Assembly (NCBI RefSeq): GCF_949987535.1 | Contig: NC_080081.1 | Location: 70,639,603 to 70,703,602 of the forward strand | Origin: Balaenoptera acutorostrata | Taxonomy: Eukaryota; Chordata; Mammalia; Artiodactyla; Balaenopteridae | Direction: 5' to 3' | DNA length: 64,000 nt | Part shown: in pieces, positions 10,600-22,084 of the stretch | Layout: every line of letters starts with the position of its first letter | Position numbering within the stretch: the first letter of the stretch is position 1 | Position numbers and translations under genes: made by a program | The notes under the pieces: generated by a model | Seen by the model: the letters and a program-made list of their open reading frames with translations, nothing else | What the model was told of the DNA's origin: nothing | Database searches by the model: none

Positions 10600-11378
10600 T
10601 AAATAAACAAACAAATGAATAAATACTCTTGTCTCAGTTTGGGTTCCCCCAAAACACAGCCAGAAACAATGATGTGGGTGGAGTACTTATCTGGGATGTG
10701 ATGTCAGGATTGCAGGATTTGAGGGGAGAGGGAAAGGTGAGTGAGACAGGAAAGGAACAAAAGCCAAAATGCGTCCATGTAGTTTGCTGTTCTATCCATT
10801 TTTATGAAGAAATGTGTCCATTCCTTAAACAGTATTGCATACAGAATGTCTCCCAGACCCAGACCGGCCAACTAAAGAGAAGTGGAGGGCATGTGGGGAA
10901 CAGGGAATGTGAGAGGGAGGGAGAAAACTTTCATTCACTGTCTCCCTTCCCCTATTGGTTGAGAGTTTCCCCAGGACATTCCTTTCAGATGGTTTCAGCA
11001 GAAGAGCCTGGGGCAGAAAAAGGAAAGGAACATAGAGTCAGAGGTGGCATGCCAGCAGCTCAAGAAGAGTCCAAGCTTGGAGCTGATGTCAGAGGTGGGC
11101 AGAGACATTGGGTACACTCACCGGACAGCTCAGTCTAAAGACACATAAGTAGACAGTTATCAAACAGTGGTAATGCACCAGTGAAACTTTGCCCAGGGTG
11201 TTGGGGATTCCAGGGGAAAGCACTTAGGTCAGCCTGGGGGTGGGAGTAGGTTGGGATGTCCAAGAAAGTTAGGATTTAAATAATAAGTAGGATTTGGCCA
11301 GAGAAAGAGGAGAGAAGGACATTCCAGCAGAGATGGACATTCAAAAGCAAAAGCACTGAGGCAAGAAACAGCTGTATG
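10600..11378. other. Unassigned DNA, purine-rich in part
   Basis: No supported gene. An open frame of 169 codons at 10629-11138 has no family resemblance and is not called. The sequence may be an eroded repeat, but I cannot name it. Confidence 0.4.
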
Positions 11379-12245
11379 TGTTGTGAAGACCCGCTCAGAA
11401 CTACAGAGTTGGTATAGATTCTATAAACTAAAGACATTTGAAATTCAACAGATGCAGGAAAAAGCCTCCAAACTTCCCTTATCTGACTAAAAGCAGAAGC
11501 TTCTGAGAAATGAGGATTGACATAAATTCTCTCTTCGAGGAGGCTTCTCCTCCCAGGAGAGAAACCAAGAGTAAAGCTACCATAAATCCCTTCTCTGTGG
11601 GGAATTTTATGGCCCCAAAGAAGATGGAAAAACCACTCATACCTGCATAGACAAACATTATCACAAACATCTTATCTCTCATTTGTTCTTCTAAATGAAA
11701 GCAGCTCTTTTGTCCCTTTCCTCATTGCCTATCTCTGTTCCCCTCTGACCTTAAAAGAACCTAATTATAGGGATGAGATCACCAGGTAGTTTAACCAAAC
11801 TTCTGATTTACGCTCCACTGAATGCACACAATGCCTTGCCTAACCTGTTGGTTCTTTCCTTAGATTAAAGAAGTAGAAATGAAGAATAAGTAATTAACAG
11901 ATGACCAGATCTCTTCCCTAGTTTCCCCTTCGGTAATGGGTATAGATTTTCGAGCTGCCAGCAGCAGGACCTGAGTTCAATAACATAAACACCCATTTGT
12001 CTTTCCTAAAGAAACCTATTTTTTCTTCCCATGGAAGCTATTTCTCCCCTCCTCCCTTTCTCCTACTTAGTCAGGTATGTAAAGCTTCAACTTTAACCAT
12101 TTAACTAGCCAGCTATTTATTTTGTTGGCTTTCATGTGCATATGAATAAACCTTTTCTTCTGTTAATCTGTCTTTTGTCAATTTAATTCACAGGCGCCAG
12201 GCACTGAACCTAAAGAAAAGAAGAAAAAGCTTTTTCTTCCTAACA
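11379..12245 (+). mobile_element. Solo LTR, recurring family, copy 1
   Basis: Matches the LTRs at 17308-17800 and 22233-22797. Shared blocks run in the same order: 'cagagttggta' near the start, 'acatttgaaattcaacagat', 'ttatctgactaaa.gcagaa', 'gacaaacattatcacaaac', 'acccatttgt.tttcctaaag' and 'aatctgtcttttgtca' near the end. It starts TG and ends CA. Compared with the 22233 copy it carries about 290 extra bases (roughly 11700-11985), probably a separate insertion. The family looks ERVL-like; the name needs a library match. Confidence 0.7.
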
Positions 12246-12660
12246 AACTGTGTGTGTGTGTTAGAGGTAGCAGCAAGTAGAATGAATGTGTTACTCTGGA
12301 AGCAACAAGAGATAAGATTAGAGAATTAGGAAGCAGGAGCATCCTTCTTTATGCTGAGGACAACTGGCAGCTAAAGAAGTATTAGGCAGAGAAGTGACTT
12401 GGATATAGAACAAGAATGACAATATTTAGGAGACAGAGATCAGCTTGCAGCCCCTGAAGTTGTCTAGGCAAGAAATAATGGGGACCTGAGACACTTTTTT
12501 AAAAAGTGAGCTCTATCAGTGTGTAAGTTAAAAGTCAAGTTTATTGAGGTATGATTTACCTTTTTACCTGAAGAGTTTTGATAGGGACAGAGTAAAAGGA
12601 CAAAGTAGGTAATTAAATAGTTAATCCCACTAGGGGATTGTAAGTACAGAAAAATGTATG
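12246..12660. other. Unassigned DNA, possibly eroded repeat
   Basis: No gene seen. It contains 'gaagttgtctaggcaagaaataatgg', a motif that recurs in old mammalian interspersed repeats, but too little remains to classify it. Confidence 0.3.
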
Positions 12661-12664
12661 GAAG

Positions 12665-13270
12665 ACTCCTGTAAGTTAATGATCACTCAAGAAAGCAGGT
12701 TTGCTTAACCACAAAACCAAGCAGGCTTGCTTAGCAACAAAACAATGCAACAGAAGCATGAGACACGCCCCAAAACAATAAAACAATGATGGCGAGAGAC
12801 CCACATCCTGCCCAGTGAGCTCAATAAGTTAATGATTCCTAGGACATGCTCCTCTGGGCACATTAAAAACAAAAATATAAGGAAAGGGTGACATTATACC
12901 AAAACCTGAAATGATTTGCCATTTTTAGCATAAGTTACTGCCTTTTTGCTCATTTCCATTGTGCCATGACAGTTCTCGCTTGACCATGTAGGGACAAGAA
13001 AACTGCCCCACCTGACGTGGAGGAGGAGCTGATGATGGAAGTGTGAAGTCTACTCGAGAAGGAGGAAGAAGGTGGTCTTCTCCCCTTCCCCACTTTTCCT
13101 TTGATTATAAAATTGTAGCCCACTAAGTTTCAGGGTGTGCACCCTTTCGCCCACCCGCTTATAAGCCTCACAAGCGTCCTATTCTAATAAATCACTTCTT
13201 ATCTATCACTTTGCCTCTGGCTGAATTCTTTCTGTGCTGAGACATAAAGAACTGGAGCTCCTTGGAGCTC
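12665..13270 (+). mobile_element. LTR-like sequence with poly(A) signal (probable class I solo LTR)
   Basis: The segment has an AATAAA signal at about 13186, followed by 'cacttcttatctatcactttg' and 'tgaattctttctgtgctgagac', typical of the R/U5 of gammaretrovirus-like LTRs. A TATAA-like box is upstream ('gattataaaa', 'cttataagcc'). No internal region or second LTR is adjacent. Exact ends are uncertain. Confidence 0.5.
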
Positions 13271-13350
13271 CCTGAAAAGCCACCTAGAGGTTTCAGTTTT
13301 ATGAGATTTGATAGATATATACACCATGGAGTATGCATGGAGAATATTTC

Positions 13351-14377
13351 TGTTATGGGTTGAATTGTGTCCCCTCTAAGGGAGGAAAAAAAGCCTTCTC
13401 CTCAACTCTTCTATCTAGGTTCTCCAGGGGGACCTGGAAATTAGATTGATGAAACACAGATTAACAGGAGAAAAACAGAATTAGTATGTGCTTGCACACC
13501 ATGCAGGAGAGAGTTCAGGGATGAGTAATTCAAAGGCATGGTTAGAACTTGGGCTTATACAGCATCTTAACAAAAACCAATAAAAAGTGACAAGACAAAG
13601 GAAAAGAGTTTTAGGCTCTAAGGGTGGAAAACTGTGGAAAGGTAAATATATGGGGGAAACTAATGGAAGATAAGGGTTTTTAGTAAGGTTTGCTATGTAG
13701 ATCCCTCGGTGCCAACTCATCTCTGGTAATAAGGTTGTTATTCCCTCCTTGGTATGAGAAGTGGAGGGAAAACACCTTTACAAGGAGAATTTATATACTG
13801 CTTTTAGGTCCACACAGGGAAGGCAAGAGAGTGTGTCCTGTGTCTGCTTTATCTCAAAATAACCCTTATGCCACAGTGGAATATATTGGGGTGGCATACT
13901 CTGAACACTTTCACACCCCAAAATTCATATGTTGAAATCCTAACCCCCAGGATCTCAGTATGTGACCTCATTTGGAAATAAGGTCACTGCAGATGCAATA
14001 AGTGAGGTTAACATGAGGTCATACTGGGGTAGGGTGGGCCCCTAAACCAATATGACTGATGTCTATAAAAATGGAAGATTTGGACCCAAACACAGACAAA
14101 GAGAACACCATGTGAAGATAAAGGCTGTGATCAGGGTGATGCATCATCTACAAGGCAAGGAACACCAGAGATTGCCAGCAAACCACCAGAAACTAGGAGG
14201 GAGGCCTGGAACAGATTCTCTTTCTCAGCTGTCAAAAGGAACCAATCCCACCAACACTTTGTTTTCAGACATTTAAGACTTCTAGAATCCAGAACTATGA
14301 GACCATACAGTGTATTTCTGCTACTTAAACTGTTCAGTTTGTGATTCTTTTGTTACGGCAGCCCACGGAAACTACAG
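13351..14377 (+). mobile_element. MLT1-like (MaLR) LTR, interrupted
   Basis: Begins 'tgttatgggttgaattgtg' at 13351, breaks off after 'tcccc', and resumes at about 13915 with 'ccccaaaattcatatgttg'. It then runs through the family blocks 'gtgggcccctaa.ccaatatgactg', 'ccatgtgaagataaaggc', 'caaggaacaccagagattgc' and 'tgttacggcagcc'. The intervening 540 bp are a different, reverse-oriented LTR. Family assignment is from recognition of these consensus blocks. Confidence 0.7.
13375..13914 (-). mobile_element. Solo LTR, recurring family, minus-strand copy inside the MLT1-like LTR
   Basis: The reverse complement of its left end ('ctgttaatctgtgtttcatc') aligns with the right ends of the LTRs at 12245 and 22797 ('taatctgtcttttgtca', then gaac/aggagag and ttcc blocks). 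It sits precisely between the two halves of the MLT1-like LTR, with a short C-run (CCCC) on both sides as possible TSD. It is therefore the younger of the two. Confidence 0.6.
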
Positions 14378-14692
14378 CTATCTTTCAGTATCTGTGGAGG
14401 ATTAAACCCAGGAACCTCCTCATACACCAGAACCCGTGGATGTTCAAGTCCCTTATATAAAATGGTGTGGTACAATGAAGACAATTAGCCCTCCATATAC
14501 ATATACATGGGTTTCACATCATGGATTGAATCAACCATGGATAGAAATTTTTGTCCTCGGTTGACTGACTCTGCAGACGTGAAATTCAGTAATGCAGAGG
14601 GCCAACTATATATATATCGAAAATAATTCACAGATAAGTGGACCCTCGAAGTTCAAACCTATGTAATTCAAGGGTCAATTGTGATACAATTT
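14378..14692. mobile_element. Tigger-like (mariner superfamily) non-autonomous DNA transposon remnant
   Basis: Contains the recognisable inverted-repeat blocks 'cagtatctgtggaggatt', 'gttcaagtcccttatataaa', 'ggattgaatcaaccatgg' and 'gttcaaacctatgtaattca'. No transposase frame remains. Assigned by family recognition. Confidence 0.65.
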
Positions 14693-14699
14693 CCAGCCC

Positions 14700-15045
14700 C
14701 CAAATTTCCCTCTCCCTCTTTCCTGTCAATTCTCACCCCAATCCTGACCCCTGGTAACAACTGATTTCTGCCCTTCCATTTTTCCTTTGCCAGAATATCA
14801 TATAAATGGAATCATACGGTATACAATGGCCTTTTGTGCCTGGCTTCTTCTTAGTGTTAAGCTTTGGGGCCTCAATCTTGTTATTACTGGTATCAGCAGT
14901 TTTTTCCTTTAATTGCTGTGTCGCATTCCATTGTATGGATGTACCACAATTTGTATATTCATTTACCAGTGGATAGACATTTGGATGGTTTCCAGTTTGG
15001 AGCTTTATGAATAAATCTGATATTAATATTTACATACTGGTCTTC
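14700..15045 (-). mobile_element. Ancient L1 3' end, minus strand
   Basis: Reads as the reverse complement of an old L1 ORF2 C-terminus and 3'UTR: 'ggaatcatacggtatacaat', 'cattccattgtatggatgta', 'ccagtggatagacatttgg'. It is diverged and non-coding. Confidence 0.7.
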
Positions 15046-15794
15046 ATGGGGGAGCCACTTTTGATGCTTTGATTTTTTTAATTATTTTTTTTTTTCTAAC
15101 TTCACTGTGTAGTGGAACATTAGCGGTTCTGTAAGTCACTGGGGGTATAGGAGGTCTCAGGAATTGAGGAAGGCCAGATCAAATGGTTTCAACTGGATAC
15201 ATCACTCTAAAATCTCCCCTTCATCCCCATTCTGCTTTGGTATTCCATTCAGTTTCAAATGCAGTTTTCTGATCTGACTCACATCTTAATTCCAGGCACT
15301 TGTTAGAAATTACATGGGTTGCAAAATGGCAGGAAGAAGAGATCAAATCTCTTTTGGATTCAAATTTGGAATGAAATGGGACTTTTGTTTAAATTCAATA
15401 GAAGCAGTTAACAAAGGAATGAAGACCTTAAAGTTGTTTCATTAAAATTACCCACAATGCTACTCTGAATGATTCATGGTTTGAGCATTTAAATGAGTCA
15501 TATTCACCCAAGTGTCTAAACTAATCTCTATTGTAAATGAGGTACATAGGGAAATTCTATTAACCATTTAAGCACCATGCAAATTCGCCCCAGCTCAGTT
15601 TCTATCTCCTTCATGAAGGAAGCTCATTATAACCACATAATGTGAGCATCTTCATTTAATTCATCATGTGTGTGTGTTTGTAATTTATGTTATGAGATTT
15701 AATGTCCAAAAGGTCAGATGTCATAGCCAGAGAGCACTAGAACAAAAAAAGCCTTGTGGACATTATTTTATTTTTTATGATTAAACAATTATAA
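15046..15794. other. Unassigned non-coding DNA
   Basis: AT-rich, with a T-run near 15076-15096. I see no gene and no repeat I can support. Confidence 0.4.
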
Positions 15795-16240
15795 AATAGC
15801 TACCATTTGTTGAGTGGCTTCTATGTGCCAGAAACTATATTGGCCCATTTATTTATATTTAATTTAATTTAATCTAATTTATATCAACTTTACTGTGTAT
15901 TAAGGTGGTATAATGTAGTGGTAAAGAGATGGAATTTGGATTCTGACAGAATTGGATTCTGATTTTGCCTTTGTCACTTTCCTTCTATGCAATCTTAGAT
16001 AAGTTTCTTTATCTCTTAAGGCTTTTTTGTTTGTTAAGTGTTAACAAGTGTCACAGGCTCTCCACAATAACATATTACTGAAAGGACAAATGAAATAACA
16101 TATATAAGATGTCTAATATCTCATATACTCTCAAAAGAAGAATTATGTTGCTTATTTTATATAGATGATGAAGAAATTGAGACTCAGAGAGGTGGAATAA
16201 TTTGTTCAAGATCCCATATAAGTGGCTGAGTCAGGTTATG
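15795..16240 (+). mobile_element. MIR SINE apparently nested in another ancient repeat
   Basis: 15900-16020 follows the MIR order: 'tgtagtggtaaagagatgg', 'ttggattctgattttgcc', 'ttagataagtttctttatct'. The flanks 15798-15890 ('tgagtggcttctatgtgcca') and 16130-16240 ('gaaattgagactcagagagg', 'caagatcccatataagtgg') look like two halves of a second old mammalian repeat. The nesting is an inference from block order. Confidence 0.55.
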
Positions 16241-16272
16241 AGTCACAAGACAACCACTCCACACCTTATACT

Positions 16273-16277
<5 letters not shown>

Positions 16278-16310
<33 letters not shown>

Positions 16311-16605
16311 TTATTTTTTTGGCTGTGCTGGGTCTTCGGTTCGTGCGAGGGCTTTCTCTAGTTGCGGCAAGTGGGGGCCACTCTTCATCGCGGTGCGGGG
16401 ACCGCTCTTCATCGCGGTGCGCGGGCCTTTCACTATCGCGGCCCCTCCCGTTGCGGGGCACAGGCTCCAGACGCGCAGGCTCAGCAGCTGTGGCTCACGG
16501 GCCCAGCTGCTCCGTGGCATGTGGGATCTTCCCAGACCAGGGCTCGAACCCGTGTCTCCTGCATTAGCAGGCAGATTCTCAACCACTGCGCCACCAGGGA
16601 AGCCC
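16278..16605 (-). mobile_element. tRNA-derived SINE S1 (CHR-like), minus strand, young
   Basis: The reverse complement starts 'ggcttccctggtggcgcagt' with A-box (TGGCGCAGTGG) and B-box (GGTTCGAGCCC) Pol III promoter motifs. It runs into a tRNA-unrelated body and ends in (A)n: 34 uninterrupted T on this strand at 16275-16308. A perfect 18-bp TSD (cacaccttatacttcttt) flanks it at 16260-16277 and 16606-16623. A 17-base block (ctcttcatcgcggtgcg) is tandemly duplicated at 16381 and 16405. The long pure tail and perfect TSD point to recent insertion. Confidence 0.93.
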
Positions 16606-16623
16606 CACACCTTATACTTCTTT

Positions 16624-16935
16624 ACTCATCCTTGTAGCACTTGTTACACGTAAGTACTTAGGCAAATTTTGGTAAATTAGTTGAGGGCAGAGGTGTTAAT
16701 GTCAGTAATTAGAAAGGGCTCTCTGTGCACCTTACTGTCTAGAAGGTTGGCTCACGCCTTCAATTCCACCTCCTGAGGAAGTCCAAACTGCACTGAGATT
16801 TTCAAGCACTCCTAGAAGGATCAGATTCCCAGGGCTGCTTCTGCTCTTCATCTCTGCTTCTGCATGTCTGTTCTTGGTCTCATATGTATAGATCCAAATG
16901 AGACACAGAGTTTCTTCACTGACCTTCATTAAAAT
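16624..16935. other. Spacer between the two facing SINEs
   Basis: About 310 bp of unassigned DNA with no gene; it would form the loop if S1 and S2 paired in RNA. Confidence 0.5.
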
Positions 16936-16945
16936 AAAGTGTGGG

Positions 16946-17305
16946 GGGCTTCCCTGGTGGCGCAGTGGTTAAGAATCTGCCTGTCAATGCAGGGAACACG
17001 GGTTCAAGCCCTGGTCCGGGAAGATCCCACGTGCCGCGGAGCAACTAAGCCCGTGGGCCACAGCTACTGAGCCTGCGCTCTAGAGCCCGCGAGCCACAAC
17101 TACTGAAGCCCGCGCGCCTAGAGCCCGTGCTCCACAACAAGAGAAGCCACCGCAATGAGAAGCCCGCACACCGCAACGAAGAGTAGCCCCCACATGCCGC
17201 AATTAGAGAAAGCCCACACACAGCAACGAAGACCCAACACAGCCAAACATAAATAAATAAATACATAAATTTATAAAAACAAAACAAAACAACAACAACA
17301 ACAAA
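16946..17305 (+). mobile_element. tRNA-derived SINE S2 (CHR-like, long form)
   Basis: Starts 'ggcttccctggtggcgcagt' with A-box and B-box (GGTTCAAGCCC). The body contains an extra block ('ccacaactactgaagcccgc') absent from S1 and S4. It ends in (AAAT)n and (AAC)n. The TSD aaagtgtggg is found at 16936-16945 and 17306-17315. Inserted at the very start of the LTR at 17308. Confidence 0.92.
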
Positions 17306-17307
17306 AA

Positions 17308-17800
17308 AGTGTGGGAACCTACTCGGATCCCAGAGTTGGTTTGAAGATTATTTTAAACTGAAGACGTTTGAGATATAGCAGATGCAGAAAGAAGCTTTGT
17401 CAGAGCTTCTCTTATCTAAGGGCAGAATCTTCTTAGAGGTTGCCGTAAGTACATCCCCTCTCCAGTAACAAGATGACCACTCACACTGGGATAGAGAGGC
17501 TGCATAAGCAAACATTATCACAGATTATCATACTTTCTATTTGTTCTAAAAGCCCATCTGTCTTTCTGAAAGCCCATTTGTTTTTCCATAGAAGTCCTTT
17601 CTCCCCACTCCCTTTCCCCTATTAAGTTGGCATATAAACCCTTACCTCCAGTTGTTCAGGAAGCCTCTTAATCTCAATGTTCTCACATACATAATACACT
17701 TTTCTCCTGGTAATATGCCCACTGCCAGTTAATTTGCACCCCCGACCCCCTACCCCAATCACTGGAATTAAGTTGGTAGAGGGAAAGTTTTTCTTCCCCA
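17308..17800 (+). mobile_element. Solo LTR, recurring family, copy 2
   Basis: Shares ordered blocks with the LTRs at 11379 and 22233: 'cccagagttggtttgaagat', 'gatgcagaaagaagc', 'aaacattatcacagatt', 'gcccatttgtttttccatag', 'catataaacccttacc' and a terminal 'aagtttttcttcccc'. Diverged and non-coding. Its 5' boundary was the landing site of SINE S2. Confidence 0.65.
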
Positions 17801-18224
17801 AAAAAGTATCATGTATCTTTACACATGCGTGTGGAAGACAGCCAGGAATTAACAGGGAGGGGTGGGTCTCAATTACTCTATGATGAGATAAGTCATCCTA
17901 AGTGCAGACTTTTCCAATCAGAACCATCAAGCAGACAAGATTCTTCCTTTTAATAAACACTTCCTTCAAAGGTAACTGTTGCTGTAAATAATGTTTTCTG
18001 TTATATATATGTACAGCCGTCTGTGTTGGTCTTGGGCATACATATTCCACTGGGGTTTTATTGTTCTCTACTCAATATGGCATAAGAAGTAATCTCATTG
18101 AGGGACTAAAAGGTTGACATGATTTTCCCATTTGTTTGATCATATGCTATAGTGATATTTTCATATTTAAGGATTTGTGAAGAATTTTCTGAATACCTTT
18201 CTCTCAAAAGCTGAGGGTCTGCAG
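17801..18224. other. Unassigned non-coding DNA
   Basis: Nothing recognised beyond AT-rich single-copy-looking sequence. Confidence 0.4.
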
Positions 18225-19230
18225 TATCTTTCATATCCTGACTTTCAACACCTCTTTCTATCTTCATGATTACCACCTTGATCTAAGCCACCAGTATCTC
18301 TCATCTGGGCTACTGCAATAGCCGCATAACCGGCTTCTGTGTTTCCACACAGCAATCAGTGACATTTTAAAGCTGTAAGCCAGATTACGCCACTCCCATT
18401 GCTTAGAATCTAAATTCCACAATAGCTTTCAAATCTTCCTTTTCAGCCCCATTACCTACCATTCTTTCTTCCTCCATCACCTGTTCCAGCCACTCTGACT
18501 CTCCCTCCCACACTTCTAGATCCTTAGTCTCTTTACATTGGCTGTTCCACTTTACATTGAGCCCGAAATGCTCTTCCCCTAGATCACATGACTCATTTCT
18601 TCTTGTCAATCACGTCCTAGATCTAATGTCACTTCCTTCTTAGAGGTTCCCCTAGCACAGTCACTCTCCCATGACACCCAGTTTTATTTTCTTTAAAGTA
18701 CTTCTCTCTAGCTGAAAGAATATTATCATTAATTTGGGCAATTATTGTTGTCTTTCTCACTAAAATATAAACTCCTTGAGATCAAGTAACTGCTCTGTTT
18801 TATTCATCTCTGCATTCCTAATATACAACATTCATCACCTAGCTCATAATAGGTACTGCACAAATATCTGTTGAATTAGTGAACAAATGGCCTCTCATCT
18901 CCATTCCTACTGCCATAGTCTATCCCTCACAGTCTTTCATCAGGGCTACTGCATCAGCTTCTCATCTCCTTAGCAACAGGTTCTGCCTCTTCCATCAACT
19001 GTCATCATCAGTGTTTGCTTCCACATACAGCAAACCTATTGATTCTACTGCCCTCTTTAAAGACTTCTACTTACTTCCCATTGTCTGCCAAAAAATAAAA
19101 ATAAAAAGGAAGGGAGGAAGGAAGAGAGAAAGAAAAGAGAGGAAAACTCTTTAGGTAGCCTACAAGGACTTTTGTGATCTGGACGCTGGCTACCTCTTGA
19201 GGCCCCTATCCAACACTGTTCCCACAACAT
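18225..19230 (+). mobile_element. L2 LINE 3' portions (two adjacent pieces)
   Basis: 18225-18885 follows the L2 3' end in order: 'gctactgcaatagcc', 'ccagccactctgactctccc', 'gaaatgctcttcccctag', 'gtcacttccttcttagaggt', 'taaactccttgagatcaag' and 'aggtactgcacaaatatctg'. 18893-19230 is a second, more upstream L2 piece ('catcagggctactgcatcag', 'gtgatctggacgctggctac'). No coding capacity remains. Confidence 0.75.
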
Positions 19231-21720
19231 GATGCCTAGGCACCCTATGGTTGAGTGAAACTGAGCATCTCACTAATTAATAGACTAAAAATAAAAGTGG
19301 TTAATATGCTCTAAGTCACAGATATTGCATTCTTTCTGCTATATCATATGTCTTTAATGCTCCCTTTTGTTTTAGTGTTCAAGCCCCTCCTCATTCTCCA
19401 CAAAACCCCCAACCCTTCCTGTGAACCTCAGCCTCTCTCAGAATAGTCCACGTCTCCTGACAATTTCCACCCAGTTTTATGTGTTAACCTCCTGGAATTA
19501 TAACCTCTTCTATTTAGACATCTAGAATGTCTGAAAGAGCAGGTCTGGCTGGGGCTGGATCCCACACCAGGCAGAACATGACCCAGCTTAAGAAGTCCTT
19601 GACTCAGAGCTTCTCATCTTGTTAAACCAACTTCCCCACTGAATTAATTTCATTAATTTAAAATCCAACCTGATGAATTTATAATAAGCAATATGAGAAA
19701 CCTGATTCCTAAAGGTACCCTTTTAGACTGAAAGAGTTAATATGGCTTGTAGATTGACCACAAGGGAACAATTATGAGCTTCTGGTCCTGTTCATGAGGC
19801 TATTAGGCATTCTCACAAGTGTTTGGAGCTACAAATAAATGACTTTCCTGCTAAGTGGGCCATCTGGAATTGTCCCCAGGAAGCTTCTAAAAGTAGTCAA
19901 TAAAGTCTCCTGATGAAACAGCCTCTGCGTTTCTAACACCAGCTGCCAGGCTCTCACCAGATCTCCAAGAGTAGCCCCAAATAATGCAGAGCACAATTTG
20001 ACAATTTCAGTGTCAGGAGAACAATCAACTTTACCTAAAACAACTGCATTTTTCTTGACCAACATAGCCTCTGACCTCCTCGTAACACCGAGACTTCCAC
20101 AGCAACCAATCATTCCTTTTTCCTCAGGTAATGCTTCCTCCAACTTGACTGGTTAACTGTGGCCTCTTATCCCTCCTATATATACCTAAGGTATGAGGAA
20201 AATATATTAACTAACTTGACCCAAATACCTGATGATTCTTAATTGCTTCAATTTCACTTGCCACCATTTCTTGCAAGAGGAACAGTATTTGTTTCTTCTG
20301 GCATAGTGAAATGAAAATCAAGCCCTTGAGAATTCTGGATATTTGGTTGTAGAGCAATCTTATCTTCTCTGCATTATCTACACACTGATTTTCAGTCTTA
20401 TTTTGATGGTCTGCATTTGGATAAATGTTTGCATTTGTCCAGATGTCCACCCACAGAACAAATTCCCACAACTAAAGGACTATCATGAATCACTGAAACC
20501 ATCTAGACGATTTCAGACAAAATGCTTATGTCTAAGTGGTGCAGGATAATTACATCATTCCTGAATTTCTCTGCAGTTATGGAAATATAGTACTAATTCC
20601 ACTCATGCAATATTCCTTAAGGAAATAATACAATAGAACATTATTTTAGACTTTAAGAAAAAAAAAATTTAAACCTATGCTATGGGAAAACCCCTGAACA
20701 TCATGGACAGCTGGTTCTTTAGTAGAAAGTAGCAAATATGTACTGTAACACCCAGCCATTTTAGCTTTCACAGGTGTCATTAAGGAGAGATGTTAGTACT
20801 ACTCACTAAGAATCTCATCTGTGTTTTGTGTGAAAAATGCTTATGCCACCAACATCTTAGCAGAGCACAGTTCATAGACTGTGTCAGATAAACACCTTAC
20901 CAAAGAGACATAGAATTTTAACTTCTTAAAATTTTGAAGGGCTTAATTTTTTAAGACTTCTTCCAGGAATCTAAAATATCTGGCTGGTAAATTTAAAAAT
21001 CCTGTCAAATCAATTATCTGGTATCAGAAATCTTGCTTTGCTATATTTAAGCAGTAAAATTTATACAACTTCTCAAGTAAAGAATGTGATAGAAAATGGT
21101 CTCATGGGAGTCTCCATATGACTGGCAAGTCTTAAGGTTGCAGGCTAGGACATATCTCATGCTGCTGAGTTTTCTCACAAAGGTAAGAGGATTCTGCAGG
21201 AGAATTCTAAGAAGCAATGGAATCTCAGCCCTGAGCTTCTTAAGGAATGAGTCTAACAACTGGAGGAGATATGTGGAAGCTAGTATATCAATGCACACTT
21301 GACTTGATTCTATGCATCCTTGAGTACGTTTCTCCTCCCTCATTTGTGTGTCTGTGTCTGTGTGTGTGCGTGCGCACAAGTGTGGGCATGGGGATGGTGT
21401 ACTTCTACTGGGTGAAGGTGTGTAGTCAGGGAGAACATGTTTCTGTTACTTCATCTTTAAATTCAATTTATCTTCTCTGCATTTTCTACACACTGATTTT
21501 TTAGTATGTAGGCACTATACTATCTTAAAGGGATGGTATTATAAGAGCTAGATTAGCTTTAACAAAGTGATTTCAACCTTTTAGACGAGCCTTTCTAGAA
21601 TGAGATTCTGCGGCAGAATTAAGTCCTACAAAAAACTGAGTGGCTATTTTCTTAACTCTCCCAAGGATGGAATTTAGCTAGTACCATTCTAGATGCATAG
21701 ACAGAAGTCATTCATTACAT
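19231..21720. other. Unassigned DNA without supported genes
   Basis: About 2.5 kb of AT-rich sequence. A minus-strand open frame of 104 codons at 19829-20143 has no recognisable family. A roughly 33-bp near-identical direct repeat occurs at 20362-20394 and 21469-21501. A short TG/GC-alternating tract lies at 21338-21380. Confidence 0.4.
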
Positions 21721-21734
21721 ACAATAAACACCTT

Positions 21735-21738
<4 letters not shown>

Positions 21739-21773
<35 letters not shown>

Positions 21774-21850
21774 TATACACACATATGTATGTATATATGT
21801 ATAATATATGTAATTACATATATAAAATTCTGCAATATATTAAAATAGTA
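21739..21850. repeat. (TG)n microsatellite followed by TA-rich tract
   Basis: About 16 pure TG units (21739-21771) run into ATGTATATA-type repeats. Confidence 0.92.
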
Positions 21851-22084
21851 TATAATTCCAATTTTGTTATATGTAAATAAAATCCCACACACAAAATTCA
21901 GAAAATGGGTATGATAGTGGAAAAGTTAGACTCAGGCTACCTAATGCTTTGCAGTAGAAACGCAACATTTTCCTTTTATTTTTTACATCTATTCCATGTG
22001 AGCCTCACAAACATGTTGTAATCTTAGCCCATTTAACAGAGGCAGAAACCCAGTCTCAGGGAGGGCAGTACTAGTCTCCAAAGA

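Noticed and set aside
16202..16653. Overlapping frames of 90-143 codons
   Set aside because: They are translations of SINE S1 and its poly(T) tail.
16952..17040. tRNA gene call
   Set aside because: A- and B-box motifs are present, but they belong to the tRNA-derived head of a SINE with an unrelated body, an A-rich tail and TSDs, as in S1, S4, S5 and S6.
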